Below, in pieces: positions 45,405 to 57,473 of a stretch of 64,000 nucleotides of DNA. Every line of letters begins with the position of its first letter. The first letter of the stretch is position 1. The stretch lies in contig NC_133101.1 in NCBI RefSeq assembly GCF_022965805.1, forward strand, positions 48,440,342-48,504,341. The letters run 5' to 3'. The stretch comes from Primulina eburnea. Lineage: Eukaryota > Streptophyta > Magnoliopsida > Lamiales > Gesneriaceae. The notes below the pieces were generated by a model. It was given only the letters and a program-made list of their open reading frames with translations. It was not told the origin of the DNA and ran no database searches. The position numbers were made by a program, and so were the translations under genes.

Positions 45405-47247
45405 TGTGAGGATCCGGGCTCTAACTCAACTATCTTTGGGATTAATTGAATCTTTGCTAGAAAATGGGTTAGAAAATTTTTCTTTTAAACATTGTAACTA
45501 TTGTATATAAATCATACACAAATGATATCTCTATTTTATTTCTTCGAAAGTAAGTATATGCCATATTTCATTACAGTCATACAAACTAGCGTTTTTTTTT
45601 TAAAAAAGCTACATATCAAATGTAAAACCACTAGTTCCTCTTCTACGCCCGAAATCACCACGCTATCCAGTCTCAGTCACGCTGTCCTTGACCCTGATCC
45701 TGTCCCACCTGTTGTCATGCACACATACAGACACAACAACAGCCGGATACTCCGGTGAGAACAAATCTCAGTATAAAACATGTATACATGCATATCATGC
45801 AACTAAATACAAAATCATAACACGTGAATCAGTATTTATGACACATTAGTGAATACAGATAAAACTCTTCGACTCTTATTCTTTGACTCAACTCATATCT
45901 AAGTCTAGGGATCCCGATGTGAATAAGACGAAATAATCTCCCACCTACTCTCCCAATCGGAGTGGCGGTACGTCTTATTCCCGGACTTCGGCCCTCTCTG
46001 TATCGAATATCTACAATAGGAGTCGATCTTCTCCTACGCACATCGACACCACCGAACATCCGGTATCTTGGCATATATGCCAACGACTCACCTATCTCAT
46101 GTGCATTGTTATAACTCCAGAGACAAGACATAACCATATCAAATTATAAACAATCTAGTATGTGATATTGGGAAACTCAAATTGGATCTAATTCGAGTTG
46201 TGTCTTCCCGAATCAACATTGAATTATACCTTTCTTGTCGTAGTCTCGGTTTGAACAAGTCGAAGTCTTGCAAGCTCGATATCCAATCTGTCAGTACAAA
46301 TCTGAAATGACATGAATAAAATTTACCATATCAAACTCTAACTTAAGGAAATATACATACGGATCAATATTCAATCTCGGTGCATCTCGACGGCATAACG
46401 GCGTAATCTCGTGATACCAGTCAACTCAAACATCAATAATCAATAACAATAGCTCATAATCCTCATTATAACACATGATAATCTTGCAACTCTGCATAAT
46501 CCTTTTCAACTAATGAACAAAATAACATATCATATCCGTTCTTCGATCAGTTGTCAAATATATGTACCCCATCATCTCAACAACATATATTATCAAGCAT
46601 ATATTGATTTCTCCCACACATAAATATCAAAACATGCTGGAAAGTAATAAATATATATACCCTTTCAAAGCTCTTGTCGAGAGGAGTAAGAATCTCAACT
46701 CGGATCGATAATCGGACGGCTAGATCTTTCACAATTCAAAATCTAAGCTATGATGAAACTTGAGAGATTCTAAGGCCCTCGGTTCTTTTTCCTGGAAGTC
46801 TGAATGAAGGAAATGAGGATTCAATTCTTTATATATCAATGCATGCAAGGGGCAAGTGGCTCATCCTTTGCTAAACACGTCTCGCGCATATGCGCGACCC
46901 TCTTCGGCGCATATGCGCGAGACATAATGTCTCGGCGTGTAGCATCACGGTGACTCGTGCATATGCGCACCCTCACTTGGCGCCTATGCGCGAGGCCCTT
47001 TTCCATTCTTCACAACTCTCGGGTACCCTCGCGCACATGCGCGGATTCATGTCGCGCATATGCGCGAGGTGCTCTGCCTGCCTCGCACATATGCGTCTGG
47101 TGGGGTCGTGCATATGTGCGATGTCTTATCCTCGCACATAATTTTATTTTATTTTCGGCTTTCCCGATCTGATCCGTTCTTTCTATAAGTGCATCAATTA
47201 TCCACAATTCATTTCAGATTACAATAATCACATTCTTGGGCCTTACA
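45405..47247 (-). repeat. 3' LTR of Ty3 element E (1843 bp)
   Basis: On the minus strand it begins TGTAAGGCCC (47247) and ends GATCCTCACA (45405). The duplication TTCTC is at 45400-45404 and 54047-54051. Compared with the 5' LTR (1877 bp) it has several substitutions and an indel near 46520, so the insertion is older than B or C. A TATA box (GATATATAAAG, minus) is at 46827-46837, with a palindrome array upstream of it at 46881-47121. Confidence 0.92.
46881..47121 (-). repeat. CGCGCATATGCGCG palindrome array, 3' LTR of E
   Basis: About ten copies of the perfect 14-bp palindrome CGCGCATATGCGCG or close variants lie 15-45 bases apart. Variants keep CATATG and lose outer CG pairs by transitions (e.g. 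CGTGCATATGTGCG at 47107), as expected from CpG methylation decay. On the minus strand the array is just upstream of the TATA box. Confidence 0.85.
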
Positions 47248-47262
47248 TTTATTCCCCCCTAA
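47248..47262 (-). other. Polypurine tract of element E
   Basis: The minus strand reads TTAGGGGGGAATAA right before the TG of the 3' LTR. Confidence 0.85.
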
Positions 47263-47347
47263 GATATGATTTCGTCCTCGAAATCACATGCAATTAAATC
47301 ATATCAATAAGAAGGTATAACAGAAAAGGCTATATAGAAGACTTACA

Positions 47348-50300
47348 TCAGTGAAATAACTCTGGGAATCTTTGTCTCATATTTGACTCTGTCTCCCAGG
47401 TAGCTTCTTCGATGCCATGACGACTCCACTGAATCTTCACCAACTGAATAGTCTTTGTTCTGAGCTGTTTTTCCTTCCGATCAACTGAATCGGTTTTTCT
47501 ATATAACTCAGAGTGTTGTCTAGTTCTGCTTCATCGGGATGAATAATGTGTGAATCATCAGGGATATACTTCCGCAACATTGATACATGAAAAACATCAT
47601 GTATCTCGGATAGAGAAGGAGGAAGAGCAAGTCGATATGCATGATCACCAATATTCTCAAGAATCTCGTATGGACCGATGTATCTAGGAGACAACTTCCC
47701 ACGTTTACCAAATCTGACAATACCTCTGAAAGGAGAAATCTTCAAAAATACTATGTCTCCTTGTTCAAACACTAACGGTCTACGTCTAACATTCGCATAC
47801 TTGGCTTGTCTATCCTAAGCTGTCTTCATTCTCATCTGAATTAGTTTCACTTTCTCAGTCATCTCTCGGATCATATCAGGCCCAAGTTCTGGTATTTCAG
47901 ATATATCATCCCAATACAGAGGAGATCTGCACTTCTTGCCATATAATGCTTCAAACGGTGCCATCTCGATGCTTGTTTGATAACTGTTGTTGTATGAGAA
48001 TTCACAAAGTGGTAGTGAATCTTGCCAACTAGTACAAAAATCTAGCACTACAGCTCTCAGCATATCCTCTAGTTTCTGGATAGTCTGCTCTGACTGTCCA
48101 TCGGTCTGAGGATGTTATGCAGTACTCAGGTGCAATGTCGTACCTAAAGCCTGCTGTAAACTGTGCCAGAAATGTGAAGTGAATCGGGGATCACGATCTG
48201 ATACGATAGATTTCGACACACCATGCAATCTGACCACCTCTCTGACATATATCTCTGTCCAGTTGATCATGTCGGTACGGAATGAAGCATGCTGATTTGT
48301 CAATCTTTCAATCACGGCCCAAATCGCATCACAGCCCCGGGATGATCGTGGTAACTTCGTAACAAAATCCATGGAAATGTGATCTCATTTCCATTCAAGA
48401 ATAGATAAACTCTGAAGTAAACCTCCGGGTTTCTTTCTCTCGGCCTTCACCTGTTGGCAATTAAAACACTTAGACACAAACTCTGCAATGTCTTATTTCA
48501 TCTTTTTCCACCAAAAGTGTTTCTTCAGATCATTGTACATCTTTCTGCCACCAGGATAAACACTGAACCGACTACAGTGTGCTTCTGACAATATCTGTTG
48601 TTTTACATCTGAGACATCTAGGCACTACAAGACCGGTCATTCACATACAAAACATGATCATGCACCTGATACTCTGAATGATGTCCTGATCTGACCATCT
48701 CAATCGACTTCTGAACATTCAGATCATTTTTCTGTGCTTCTTTAATGCGAACAATCAATTCTGGTTCTATTTGAATCGTAGCAAGTCGCAATGGTCTACT
48801 ATCGGTGTCAAATGCTAATCCATACGAACAACAATCTTCAATCAAATTCGAAATACCTATTGTCGATAAGGATAGGGCACATACCTTTCGACTCAAGGCA
48901 TCTGCTGCTGCATTAGACTTCTCTGGATAGTACTTGATTTCACAATCAAAATCCTTCAATAAATCGAGCCATCTACGATGTCTCATATTCAACTCTGACT
49001 GCGAAAACAAGTATTTCAAGCTCTTGTGATCAGAATAGATTTCAAATTTTTCGCCATAAAGATAGTGTCGCCATATCTTCAAAGCAAATACAATGACCGC
49101 CAATTCAAGATCATGAATTGGGTGACGAGTCTCGTGTGGCTTCAGCTATCTCGAGGCATATGCAACTACATGTCCTCGCTGCATCAGAACACATCCTAGC
49201 CCTATGTGAGATGCATCACAGTATACAACGAAATCACCAGTACCTGAAGGGATAGTCAACACTGGAGCACTGGTTAACCTTTTTTTCAACTCCAGGAAAC
49301 TGGGCTCACAAGCCTCTGACCAAATAAATGGAGCATTCTTCTAAGTTAGCTGCATAATTGGCTTTGCGATACTGGAAAAATCTTTGATAAATCGTCTGTA
49401 ATAGCCTGCCAAACCCATGAAACTGCGTATCTCTGGCACTGATGTCGGTCTAGGCCAATTGATCACAGCCTCAACTTTGCTAGGGTCAACAGCAATACCC
49501 TCTCCCGATACAATATGCCCCAGAAACACAACTTGCTTCAGCCAGAACTCACACTTCGACAGTTTGGCGTATAATTTTTCTGCTCTCAAAGTTTTCAACA
49601 CAGTTCTCAAATGATTAGCATGATCAGTCCTATTCTTTGAATATATCATAATGTTATCAATGAATATAATCACAAAATCGTCAAGGTACTTCTGGAAGAT
49701 ATGGTTCATCAGGCCCATAAATACAGCTGGAGCATTCGTTAAACCAAATGGCATGACAACAAATTTGTAATGTCCATACCTGGCTCTAAACGCTATTTTC
49801 GGTATATCAAAATCTCTGACCCTCAGCTGGTGATATCCAGATCTCATATCGATCTTGGAATATACAAAAGAACCCTGCAACTGATCAAATAAATCGTCGA
49901 TACGTGGCAATGGGTATTTGTTCTTTACCGTTGCCTTATTCAGTTGTCGATAATCGATGCAAAGTCTCATCGAACCATCTTTATTCCGGAAAAACAGTAC
50001 TGGAGCACCCCAAGGAGATACACTCGGTCTGATGTAACCCTTGGCCAGTAATTCTTCGAGCTGTTCTTTCAATTCTTTCAGCTCAATGGGTGCCATTCTA
50101 TAGAGAGCTCTGGATATAATAATGGTACCTGGTATGAGTTCAATACTGAAATCTACCTCTCGGGCTGGAGGTAACCCTGGAATTTCATCGGGGAATACAT
50201 TAGCAAATTCACACACTACTGGCAGATCTGCCAATTATGGGCTCAATTTCAGTAGATCTACTGAATATATAAGGAACCCCTCTGCTCCTTTCTGCAACAA

Positions 50301-50744
50301 TCGACTCATAGACAACATAGATATCAAGGGAATCCGAGCTCTGGAACCCTTACCATAGAATTTCCAATCATCAGCCATATCTGGTCTGAATCTGACAATT
50401 TTCTGAACAAAATCTACAGTGGCTCTTTACTTGGTTAACATATCGATACCGACAATACAGTCAAAATCAGACAACCCAAGCACAACACAGTATAACTCAA
50501 TTTCATTACACTCAAACTGTAGCATGCAATGTCTAACCGATGTCACTGATATCAAACCACTCTCAAAGGAGAAGAAATAGATACTACATTAGATAATGAT
50601 TCAACAGGCAAAGCATGCATCAATGCAAAGCGCTCTGAAATTAATGTATGAGATGCACCCCTATCTATCAATACATAAGCAGGATAACCGCAAAGAAAAT
50701 AGTTAATTACCTGCGATCACATCATCTGGTGCATCTTGGTCTGC
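47348..50744 (-). pseudogene. Pol of Ty3 element E (protease, RT, RNase H, integrase, chromodomain)
   Basis: It is a decayed relative of B pol, read on the minus strand. The protease site is DRGASHTLIS near 50660 (B: DTGAS). RT 50234-49341 is open and long, but the active site reads [10 protein letters not shown] near 49650, with Asn for the second Asp. RNase H is at 49103-48618, integrase pieces at 48372-48115 ([24 protein letters not shown]) and 48063-47815, and the SH3-like and chromodomain end at 47772-47348 ([12 protein letters not shown]). Many stops and frameshifts separate these parts. It cannot function. Confidence 0.9.
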
Positions 50745-51866
50745 TCTTCTGTCAGTGCAAATACTCGAGCCTGCTGTCTAAGAGGTTGGCTCACAGTCTG
50801 GCTTCCTCCTGGCCTCGATTGGGATTGTGCAGGTGGCGCCTGGAAGGAATGGACAGATGATACTTGCTTCTCAGGCTGAGGTACTGATGCAGATGATCCT
50901 GCACCCTGATATCGCTGTGACCCTCTCTATGGACAGACTCTGGCGAAATGTCCCTGCTGTCTGCATATATTGCATCGCCCAACCACTCCCTGACACTGAT
51001 CTGTAGGATGTCTGCCTCCACAAGTACTGCAATACACCCCTGTATAATTTGAACTCTTACCAGGACCCCTCTGTCGTGACCCACTAGAGCTCGATGAACT
51101 GCTACCTGACTTCTTGAACTGTTTTCCTCAGGCTTTCAGTTGATCTTTCTTGCCACTGCTACTACCACTACTCTCGAATCTGGGAGGTGGTTGAAAAGAG
51201 GGCTGCGGTGGTCTTGGAATCGGAACAGCATACAAAAGTCCTCTTTGCTTAATCAGGCCCGCTTCCGCTCCCTTGACTCGGTTCAAGGCATCTGCAAAGT
51301 TGTTCGGTCTGCCGGTATTCACCAAGGTAAAGATATCATGATTCAAGACATTGATAAACTGATCTGCAATGGCCTCGTCATTCTCTGCAACGTGAGGAGC
51401 AAATCAGAGAAATGTCGAAAACTTTGCCACATATTCTTCGATGTTCAGCTGTCCCTGTCATAAGATTGGAAAACTCGGCACCTTTATCCTTTCTGTAGGA
51501 CACAAGAAAGAAGCGTTGATAGAACTCTGCTTTAAAGACCTTCCAAGTGATCTCTGTGCCACGATGCTCCAACGCTATCTTTGTGGTGGACCACCAATTC
51601 TTTGCGACTTCATGCAGTTGATGGCCAATTAACTTCACTCGACGCTCATCGGTATAGTCAAGGGACTAAAATAACATCTCGATGTCATCTAACCAACTTT
51701 CGCAATCAATAGCACTCTCAGTACCTTTCAGTGTCGGCGGTTGAAGGATTCCAATCATTTCAGTAGTGTCTCCATCGGTGTTGCAGTAACATCCATCGGA
51801 TCAATAGAAGTACTGCCCTGTTCTGGTACCGGACGCACAAGCATTGCTGCTCTTCGAGGAGGAATA
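50745..51866 (-). pseudogene. Gag of Ty3 element E, start codon lost
   Basis: Where B has ATGCCTCCTAGA, E has ATTCCTCCTCGA at 51866 (minus), so the start Met is Ile. Next come a stop and frameshift after MDVTATPMETLLK. Then KLIGHQLHEVAKNWW (51638), FYQRFFLVSYRKDKGAEFSN, INTGRPNNFADALNR-like text near 51300 and a Cys cluster near 51000. The order follows B gag. It is a pseudogene. Confidence 0.88.
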
Positions 51867-52152
51867 TCTGATTATCAAACGGATTAGCACACAATCTATA
51901 CAATCTGTCTCAGTCCTCCTCTGATCATATACCTCTGATCCAGAATCGGGTCTGATTCATTTTATTCTTAATACATGTCGCAATCAACCGGATAACCAAG
52001 TAAACGTGTATTACCGCAAGAAACATGCTTTCATACAGAACATATGAAAATCAATATACAATTAATAGCATGCTAGCTAGCATCATCAAAGTAAGGAAGA
52101 CGTCTCGATCTACCCCGCCCATTCGCTTCTATTCCAGTCTACAGAACCTACT

Positions 52153-52164
52153 GCTCTGATACCA
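52153..52164 (-). other. Primer-binding site of element E
   Basis: The minus strand reads TGGTATCAGAGC, five bases (ACAGG) after the LTR end, exactly as in element B. Confidence 0.9.
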
Positions 52165-52169
52165 CCTGT

Positions 52170-54046
52170 TGTGGGGATCAGGGCTTTAACTCAACTATCT
52201 TTGGGATTAATTGGATCTATGCTAGAAAATGGGTCAGAAAATTTTTCTTTAAAACGTTATAACTATTGTATATAAATCATACACAAATGATATCTATATT
52301 TTATTTCCTCGAAAGTATATGTCTTATTTCATTACAGTCATACAAACTAGCGTTTTAAAAAAAACAGCTACATATCAAATGTAAAACCACTGGTTCCTCT
52401 TCTACGCCGAAATCACCACGCTATCCAGTCTCAGTCATGCTCTCCTTGACCCTGATCCTGTCCCACCTGTTGTCATGCACACATACAGACACAACAACAG
52501 CCGGATACTCCGGTGAGAACAAATCCCAGTATAAAACATGTATACATGCATGTCATGCAATTAAATACAAAATCATAACACGTGAATCAGTATTTATGAA
52601 ACATTAGTGAATATAGATAAAACTCTTCGACTCTTATTCTTTGACTCAACTCATATCTAAGTCTAGGGATCTCGGTGTGAATAAGACGTAACAATCTCCC
52701 ACCTACTCTCCCAATCGGGGTGGCAGTATGTCTTATTCCCGGACTTCGGCCCTCTCTGTATCGAATATCTACAATAGAAGTCGATCTTCTCCTACGTACA
52801 TCGACACCACCGAACATCCGGTATCTTGGCATATATGCCAACGACTCACCTATCTCATGTGCATTGTTATAACTCCAGAGACAAGACATAACCATATCAA
52901 ATTATAAACAATCTAGTATGTGATATTGGGAAACTCAAATTGGATCTAATTCGAGTTGTGTCTTCCCGAATCAACATTGAATTATACCTTTATTGTCGTA
53001 GTCTCGGTTTGAACAAGTCGAAGTCTTACAAGCTCGATATCCAATCTGTCAGTACAAATCTGAAATGACATGTATAAAATGTACCATATCAAACTCTAAC
53101 TTAAGGAAATATACATACGGATCAATATTCAATCTCGGTGCATCTCGACGGCATAACGGCGTAATCTCGTGATACCAGTCAACTCAAACATCAATAATCA
53201 ATAACAATAGCTCATAATCCTCATTATAACACATGATAATCTTGCAACTCTGCATAATCCTTTTCAATTAATGCTTAAATCTGCATATTCCGAACTCAAG
53301 ACATGCTGAAAATGAACAAAATCACATATAAAATCTGTTCTTCGATCCGGTGTCAAATATATGTGCCCCATCATCTCAACAACATATATTATCATGCATA
53401 TATTGATTTCTCCCACACATAAATATCAAAACATGCTGGAAAGTAATAAATATATATACCTTTTCGAAGCTCTTGTCGAGAGGAGTAAGAATCTCAACTC
53501 GGATCGATAATCGGACGGCTAGATCTTTCAGAATTCAAAATCTAAGATATGATGAAACTTAAGAGATTCTAAGGCCCTCGGTTCTTTCTCCTGGAAGTCT
53601 GAATGAAGGAAATGAGGATTCAATTCTTTATATATCAATGCATGCAAGGGGCAAGTGGCTCATCCTTTGCTAAACACGTCTCGTGCATATGCGCGACCCT
53701 CTTCGGCGCATATTCGCGAGACATAATGTCTCGGCGCGTAGCATCACGGTGACTCGCACATATGCGCGCCCTCACTTGGCGAATATGCGCGAGGCCCTTT
53801 TCCATTCTTCACAACTCTCGGGTATCCTCGCGCACATACGCGGATTCATGTCGCGCATATGCGCGAGGTGCTCTGCCTGCCTCGCGCATATGCGCCCGGT
53901 GGGGTCGCGCATATGTGCGATGTCTAATCCTCGCACATAATTTTATTTTCTTTCCGGCTTTCCCGGTCTGATCCATTCTGCCTATAAGTGCATCAATTAT
54001 CCACAATTCATTTCAGATTACAATAATCACATTCTTGGGCCTTACA
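52170..54046 (-). repeat. 5' LTR of Ty3 element E (1877 bp)
   Basis: On the minus strand it starts TGTAAGGCCC at 54046 and ends GATCCCCACA at 52170. It carries the same palindrome array (53680-53920) upstream of a minus-strand TATA box (GATATATAAAG, 53626-53636). Its extra 40 bases near 53275-53315 are the main indel against the other LTR. Confidence 0.92.
53680..53920 (-). repeat. CGCGCATATGCGCG palindrome array, 5' LTR of E
   Basis: This is the counterpart of 46881-47121. Several copies are perfect here where the other LTR has transitions, and the reverse is also seen, so both arrays decay independently from the same start. Confidence 0.85.
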
Positions 54047-54051
54047 TTCTC

Positions 54052-55567
54052 CATCCTATAAAAAAGGGAAGAAAGTTTTGCCCGAGGATCCACCAAAACA
54101 CAACAATGTTCACAATGCCATTGTGTTGACAAGCGAACGAGTCAATTAGATCGGTCGACAAAAAATGTAAAAGTTTGATAAGTGGGTTGAGTTTCGAACG
54201 GCCACAACCTTCGACTCACTTATTCAAACCAGAAAGATCAAAACAGCTGCCAAACATGAACTCTCCATATTGGAATGGACAGAAGCATCTGATGTTCCAA
54301 CCGCTCAGCTTTGTAGAGACTTCTTGGAATTACAGATGAAGGAAAGTGCTCTCCGAGAACTAATTCAATGGAAAAGGAACAATTTTGTTCCTACTTTTCC
54401 AACCGCAAAGGATGACTCATCTATCGTTTCTCAAATTGAGATGGACACTCTTTCACTCTCAATGATCATCGCTCAAAAACGGCAGGAACTTCAATTTTTT
54501 GCGGTTGGAGAAAAAGCCAAGTTTGACTCAGACCTGAACATTGATGAAGTGTTGGCGTCTGAGACCATCAATGACTTACCTACCACTAAGATACTACCAT
54601 ATTCATCTGTTACCGCTTCGCTTGTTTCTGAGATACCGGTTGAAACCGCTAGGCCCAGTGATGTGGACTCCATTCTTCCAACCACTGAGATCATTATAGG
54701 GAAGGATGTTCCCATCACTAAGGCAATTTTTCAACAAGCTTAACTGGGCTCCTCGAAAGCTCCTCAAGAGATCCATGAGGAAGATATATCTCTTCAAAAG
54801 TCTGACTCAGTTGTACATCCTTCTCGGTGCATATTGGTCTTTCAGACATCCATCTTATCTATGTCGAAGAAGTTGTGCAATCTCTTTTTGGCTTTGATCA
54901 GGGCACAAATCACATGGAGATCTTTTCTCCTTAAAAGTCTGAATTTTCTGATGATACTGCTCAAGGCATTATCCAAGAACCGTTAGTATCTTCACCTGCT
55001 ATACCCAAGAATGACAATTTATTTATTGCTTCTCTACCTCTAGTCTCTTCTATTGCTGAGGATCCATCAACCAGTTTGGTAGCACAAGAAATCCCCAGCG
55101 AAGCAATCTCTATTTTGTCTGTAGCATTTTACACCACAGTTGATGCTTTAGCTTCTGAAATCGATGAACCTCAGCCTTCCAAGTCCACACGAAAAGCATC
55201 ATTTTCTCGTCTGGCCTCCTTCAAGGCCTGAATACTTTCTTCATCCAATCTTTTTGAACCAGAAAAAGAAGAATTTGTGGAAGAAGACAGCCAGAAGGAG
55301 ATTTTGGATCGTCTGAAGACTATGGATCAATCAATTCTTGCCCTCAACCAGAAGCGATTTGATTTTAAAGAAGCCTTTCAATCCTTGAAATCTGACCTCT
55401 GCAAGGAATTTCTTGTCATGAATACCAGCGTTACCCACCGACAAGAAAGGCATAATTCCTCGCATCTCAATATGTGCACTGAGCTTTCGGGCCAAATGAC
55501 TAGATTTAGAGCACATGTTGATCAGCACATAGATGCCCAAGGAGCACAAATTACTGAATTCATGTGA
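54052..55567 (+). pseudogene. Third ORF of SIRE-2b, second part (after element E)
   Basis: The frame resumes after the duplication. An open frame 54270-54743 has the helical segment LCRDFLELQMKESALRELIQ and SIVSQIEMDTLSLSMIIAQK, which aligns with SIRE-A near 18010-18150. Stops and frameshifts follow (54741, near 54930, 55229). The last open frame, 55277-55567, is a coiled coil (ILDRLKTMDQSILALNQKRF) ending near AQGAQITEFM. The same linker and coiled-coil order is seen in SIRE-A and C. Confidence 0.72.
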
Positions 55568-55881
55568 TTCCTTAAGCATGGTGATTTCAAAAATGGGGAA
55601 AGATATAGGCAGAAGGAATTTAAGAAAGTAGAATAAACGGTTAGGAAAAGAGTTGCAGAGCGTGCTATAGCATATGAAGACTTGATGCAAAAACAGCTTG
55701 AAGGACAGAAGAAAGGTTAATGTATTGTATATTTTTTTCCCTGTAATGTTTTTATTTCCTGGAGTTTGTAATTTCATTCACTCAATGAAATACAACTTTT
55801 CTTTAATGAATCTTTCTTAATTATCTTTAATTGTTGTATAGTTATGCAGTTGAGTTTTGTCATCACTAAAAAGGGAGAAAT
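55568..55881 (+). other. 3' untranslated region and polypurine tract of SIRE-2b
   Basis: Apart from a broken coiled-coil tail (to about 55719) I see no gene. The PPT AAAAAGGGAGAAAT lies at 55868-55881, next to the LTR. Confidence 0.75.
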
Positions 55882-57473
55882 TGTTAAGAAACTATTACTA
55901 TCACAAAGTTTTGTTCCTTGAAAAAATAAAAATAGCACTTAACTGTTTCAGGAAAATAGCCGTAATTTATTATATATGACAGGAACACTTCAAAACCGCT
56001 TGAAACTCAACCGCCTACAGCTTGAAGAAGTTTAACCATTAGAAGAATTTCAACCGACTGTTCAAAGTCTTCAAACCGATTTATTTAAGAGCCATTCATT
56101 GCTCACTTAATGAAAACATTCTCTGTCCGGTTCAGGGCATTCAATGATTTTGCACCGCTACAAATCAACCATGTCCTGCACCAGTCCTGATGAAGATATG
56201 CATTTATGTCAATATACCAGAATAGAAAGATTACTTAAACATGCTACAAGTTCCGAGAGAGTTAACAGTTACTACAAAAGGATGCTCAGCAGCAACTATT
56301 CAAGGGAACGAGATTCAAAGCTACATAAGCAAAGAGAACATTAAATGTTGCTGAAGAACATTTAATGTAGTTGCAACTGATAGTAACACGTCATTCTAGC
56401 GATACATGTTTATGTTATTCATCTTTTCGGGCCTTTGGGATGATAACTTATAAAAGAAATGTTGAAGTATGCAGAAACTACTTAAATCATTTTAATCTTT
56501 TCAACCACATGATTGACACACTACTAGAGCTTGAGATTTGAGAGCACTTAAAGTTCATATACTTCATCGCTCATCAAGCACGGACTCAACAGAAAGATAT
56601 CTGATCATTTGAGGATCAATTTTGTGCAACTCAAAACATACAGTTTTCTTTTATCAATAACATTTTTGTTATTTGATTGATTGTGTTGTCTGGTAAACCG
56701 AGGGTTCTTAAAATCCAAAAGTGTAAAGTGATCAGTAAGAGTTCCAAAACAAGCAGTGTGATAAGTCCTGATTTGAGTGGGATGTTGCAATAAGTTTGTA
56801 AATCCAAAGTCTTTTAGTGTAATCCTTCCTAAATTGGAAGTAGGGGTGATGTAGGATTTTTATCTCCGAACATCCATAAAATCCTACGTCTTTACTTTTC
56901 GCGAGCACTTACATTTTGAATTGTTTCTTGTTAACAAGCCAGCCAACCAGTTGAAGCTATCATTAGAAATTATGAATTGTTTTTCGAACTTTTCAAGTAG
57001 TTCATATCTCTAACCGTTCAAGAAAAACTTTCAACCGTCTAAAAACGATTGAAAGCAAATATTTTTAAAGATTTTATTTACCCCGCCCTCTAAACTCTTT
57101 CCCGATCCCAACGTGTTGGGTGCAATAATTGTCCTTGCTTGGTAGAGCGATCGAACCATGGTGCTTGTGCTGCTGTGCGGTTTAAAAGATTTGAGTTGCA
57201 CCATTACCACTAGCTATAGCTTTTGGTAAAGCGGTAAGAACTCGGTCCTACAATTGGTATCAGAGCCAAGGTCATGGGTTCGATTCCCATTGATTGCAAG
57301 GAGTGCAATTATTGGGAGGGAGATTGTTGGGTGCAATAATTGTCCTTGCTTGGTAGAGCGATCGAACCATGGTACTTGTGCTGCTGTGCGGTTTAAAAGA
57401 TTTGAGTTGCACCATTACCACTAGCTATAGCTTTTGGTAAAGTGGTAAGCACTCGATCCTACACAACGTATCA
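55882..57473 (+). repeat. 3' LTR of SIRE-2b, holding the TRIM near its end
   Basis: It starts TGTTAAGAAAC at 55882. A TATA box (CTTATAAAAG) is at 56448. It runs to 57113, is broken by the TRIM, and ends TATCA at 57469-57473, the same end as the SIRE-A LTR. Without the TRIM and one duplication it is about 1.23 kb. It is dense in AACCG words. The 5' LTR is not in the window. Confidence 0.8.
57114..57463 (+). mobile_element. TRIM (350-bp terminal-repeat retrotransposon in miniature)
   Basis: Two 139-bp direct repeats (57114-57252 and 57325-57463), each TGTTGGGTGC...CCTACA, enclose 72 bases. These hold the PBS TGGTATCAGAGCC (57255-57267) and a PPT GGGAGGGAGA (57314-57323). The flanks are the 5-bp duplication CAACG (57109-57113, 57464-57468). 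The LTRs differ at about four positions. There is no coding capacity; it must have used proteins of another element. A tRNA-type B box GGGTTCGATTCCC lies at 57276-57288 and A-box-like TTGCTTGGTAGAGC at 57135. Confidence 0.95.

Noticed and set aside
57114..57463. A tRNA gene, because of TGGTAGAGC and GGGTTCGATTCCC
   Set aside because: No cloverleaf with paired acceptor and anticodon arms can be drawn; the segments are parts of a TRIM with LTRs, PBS, PPT and a target duplication.
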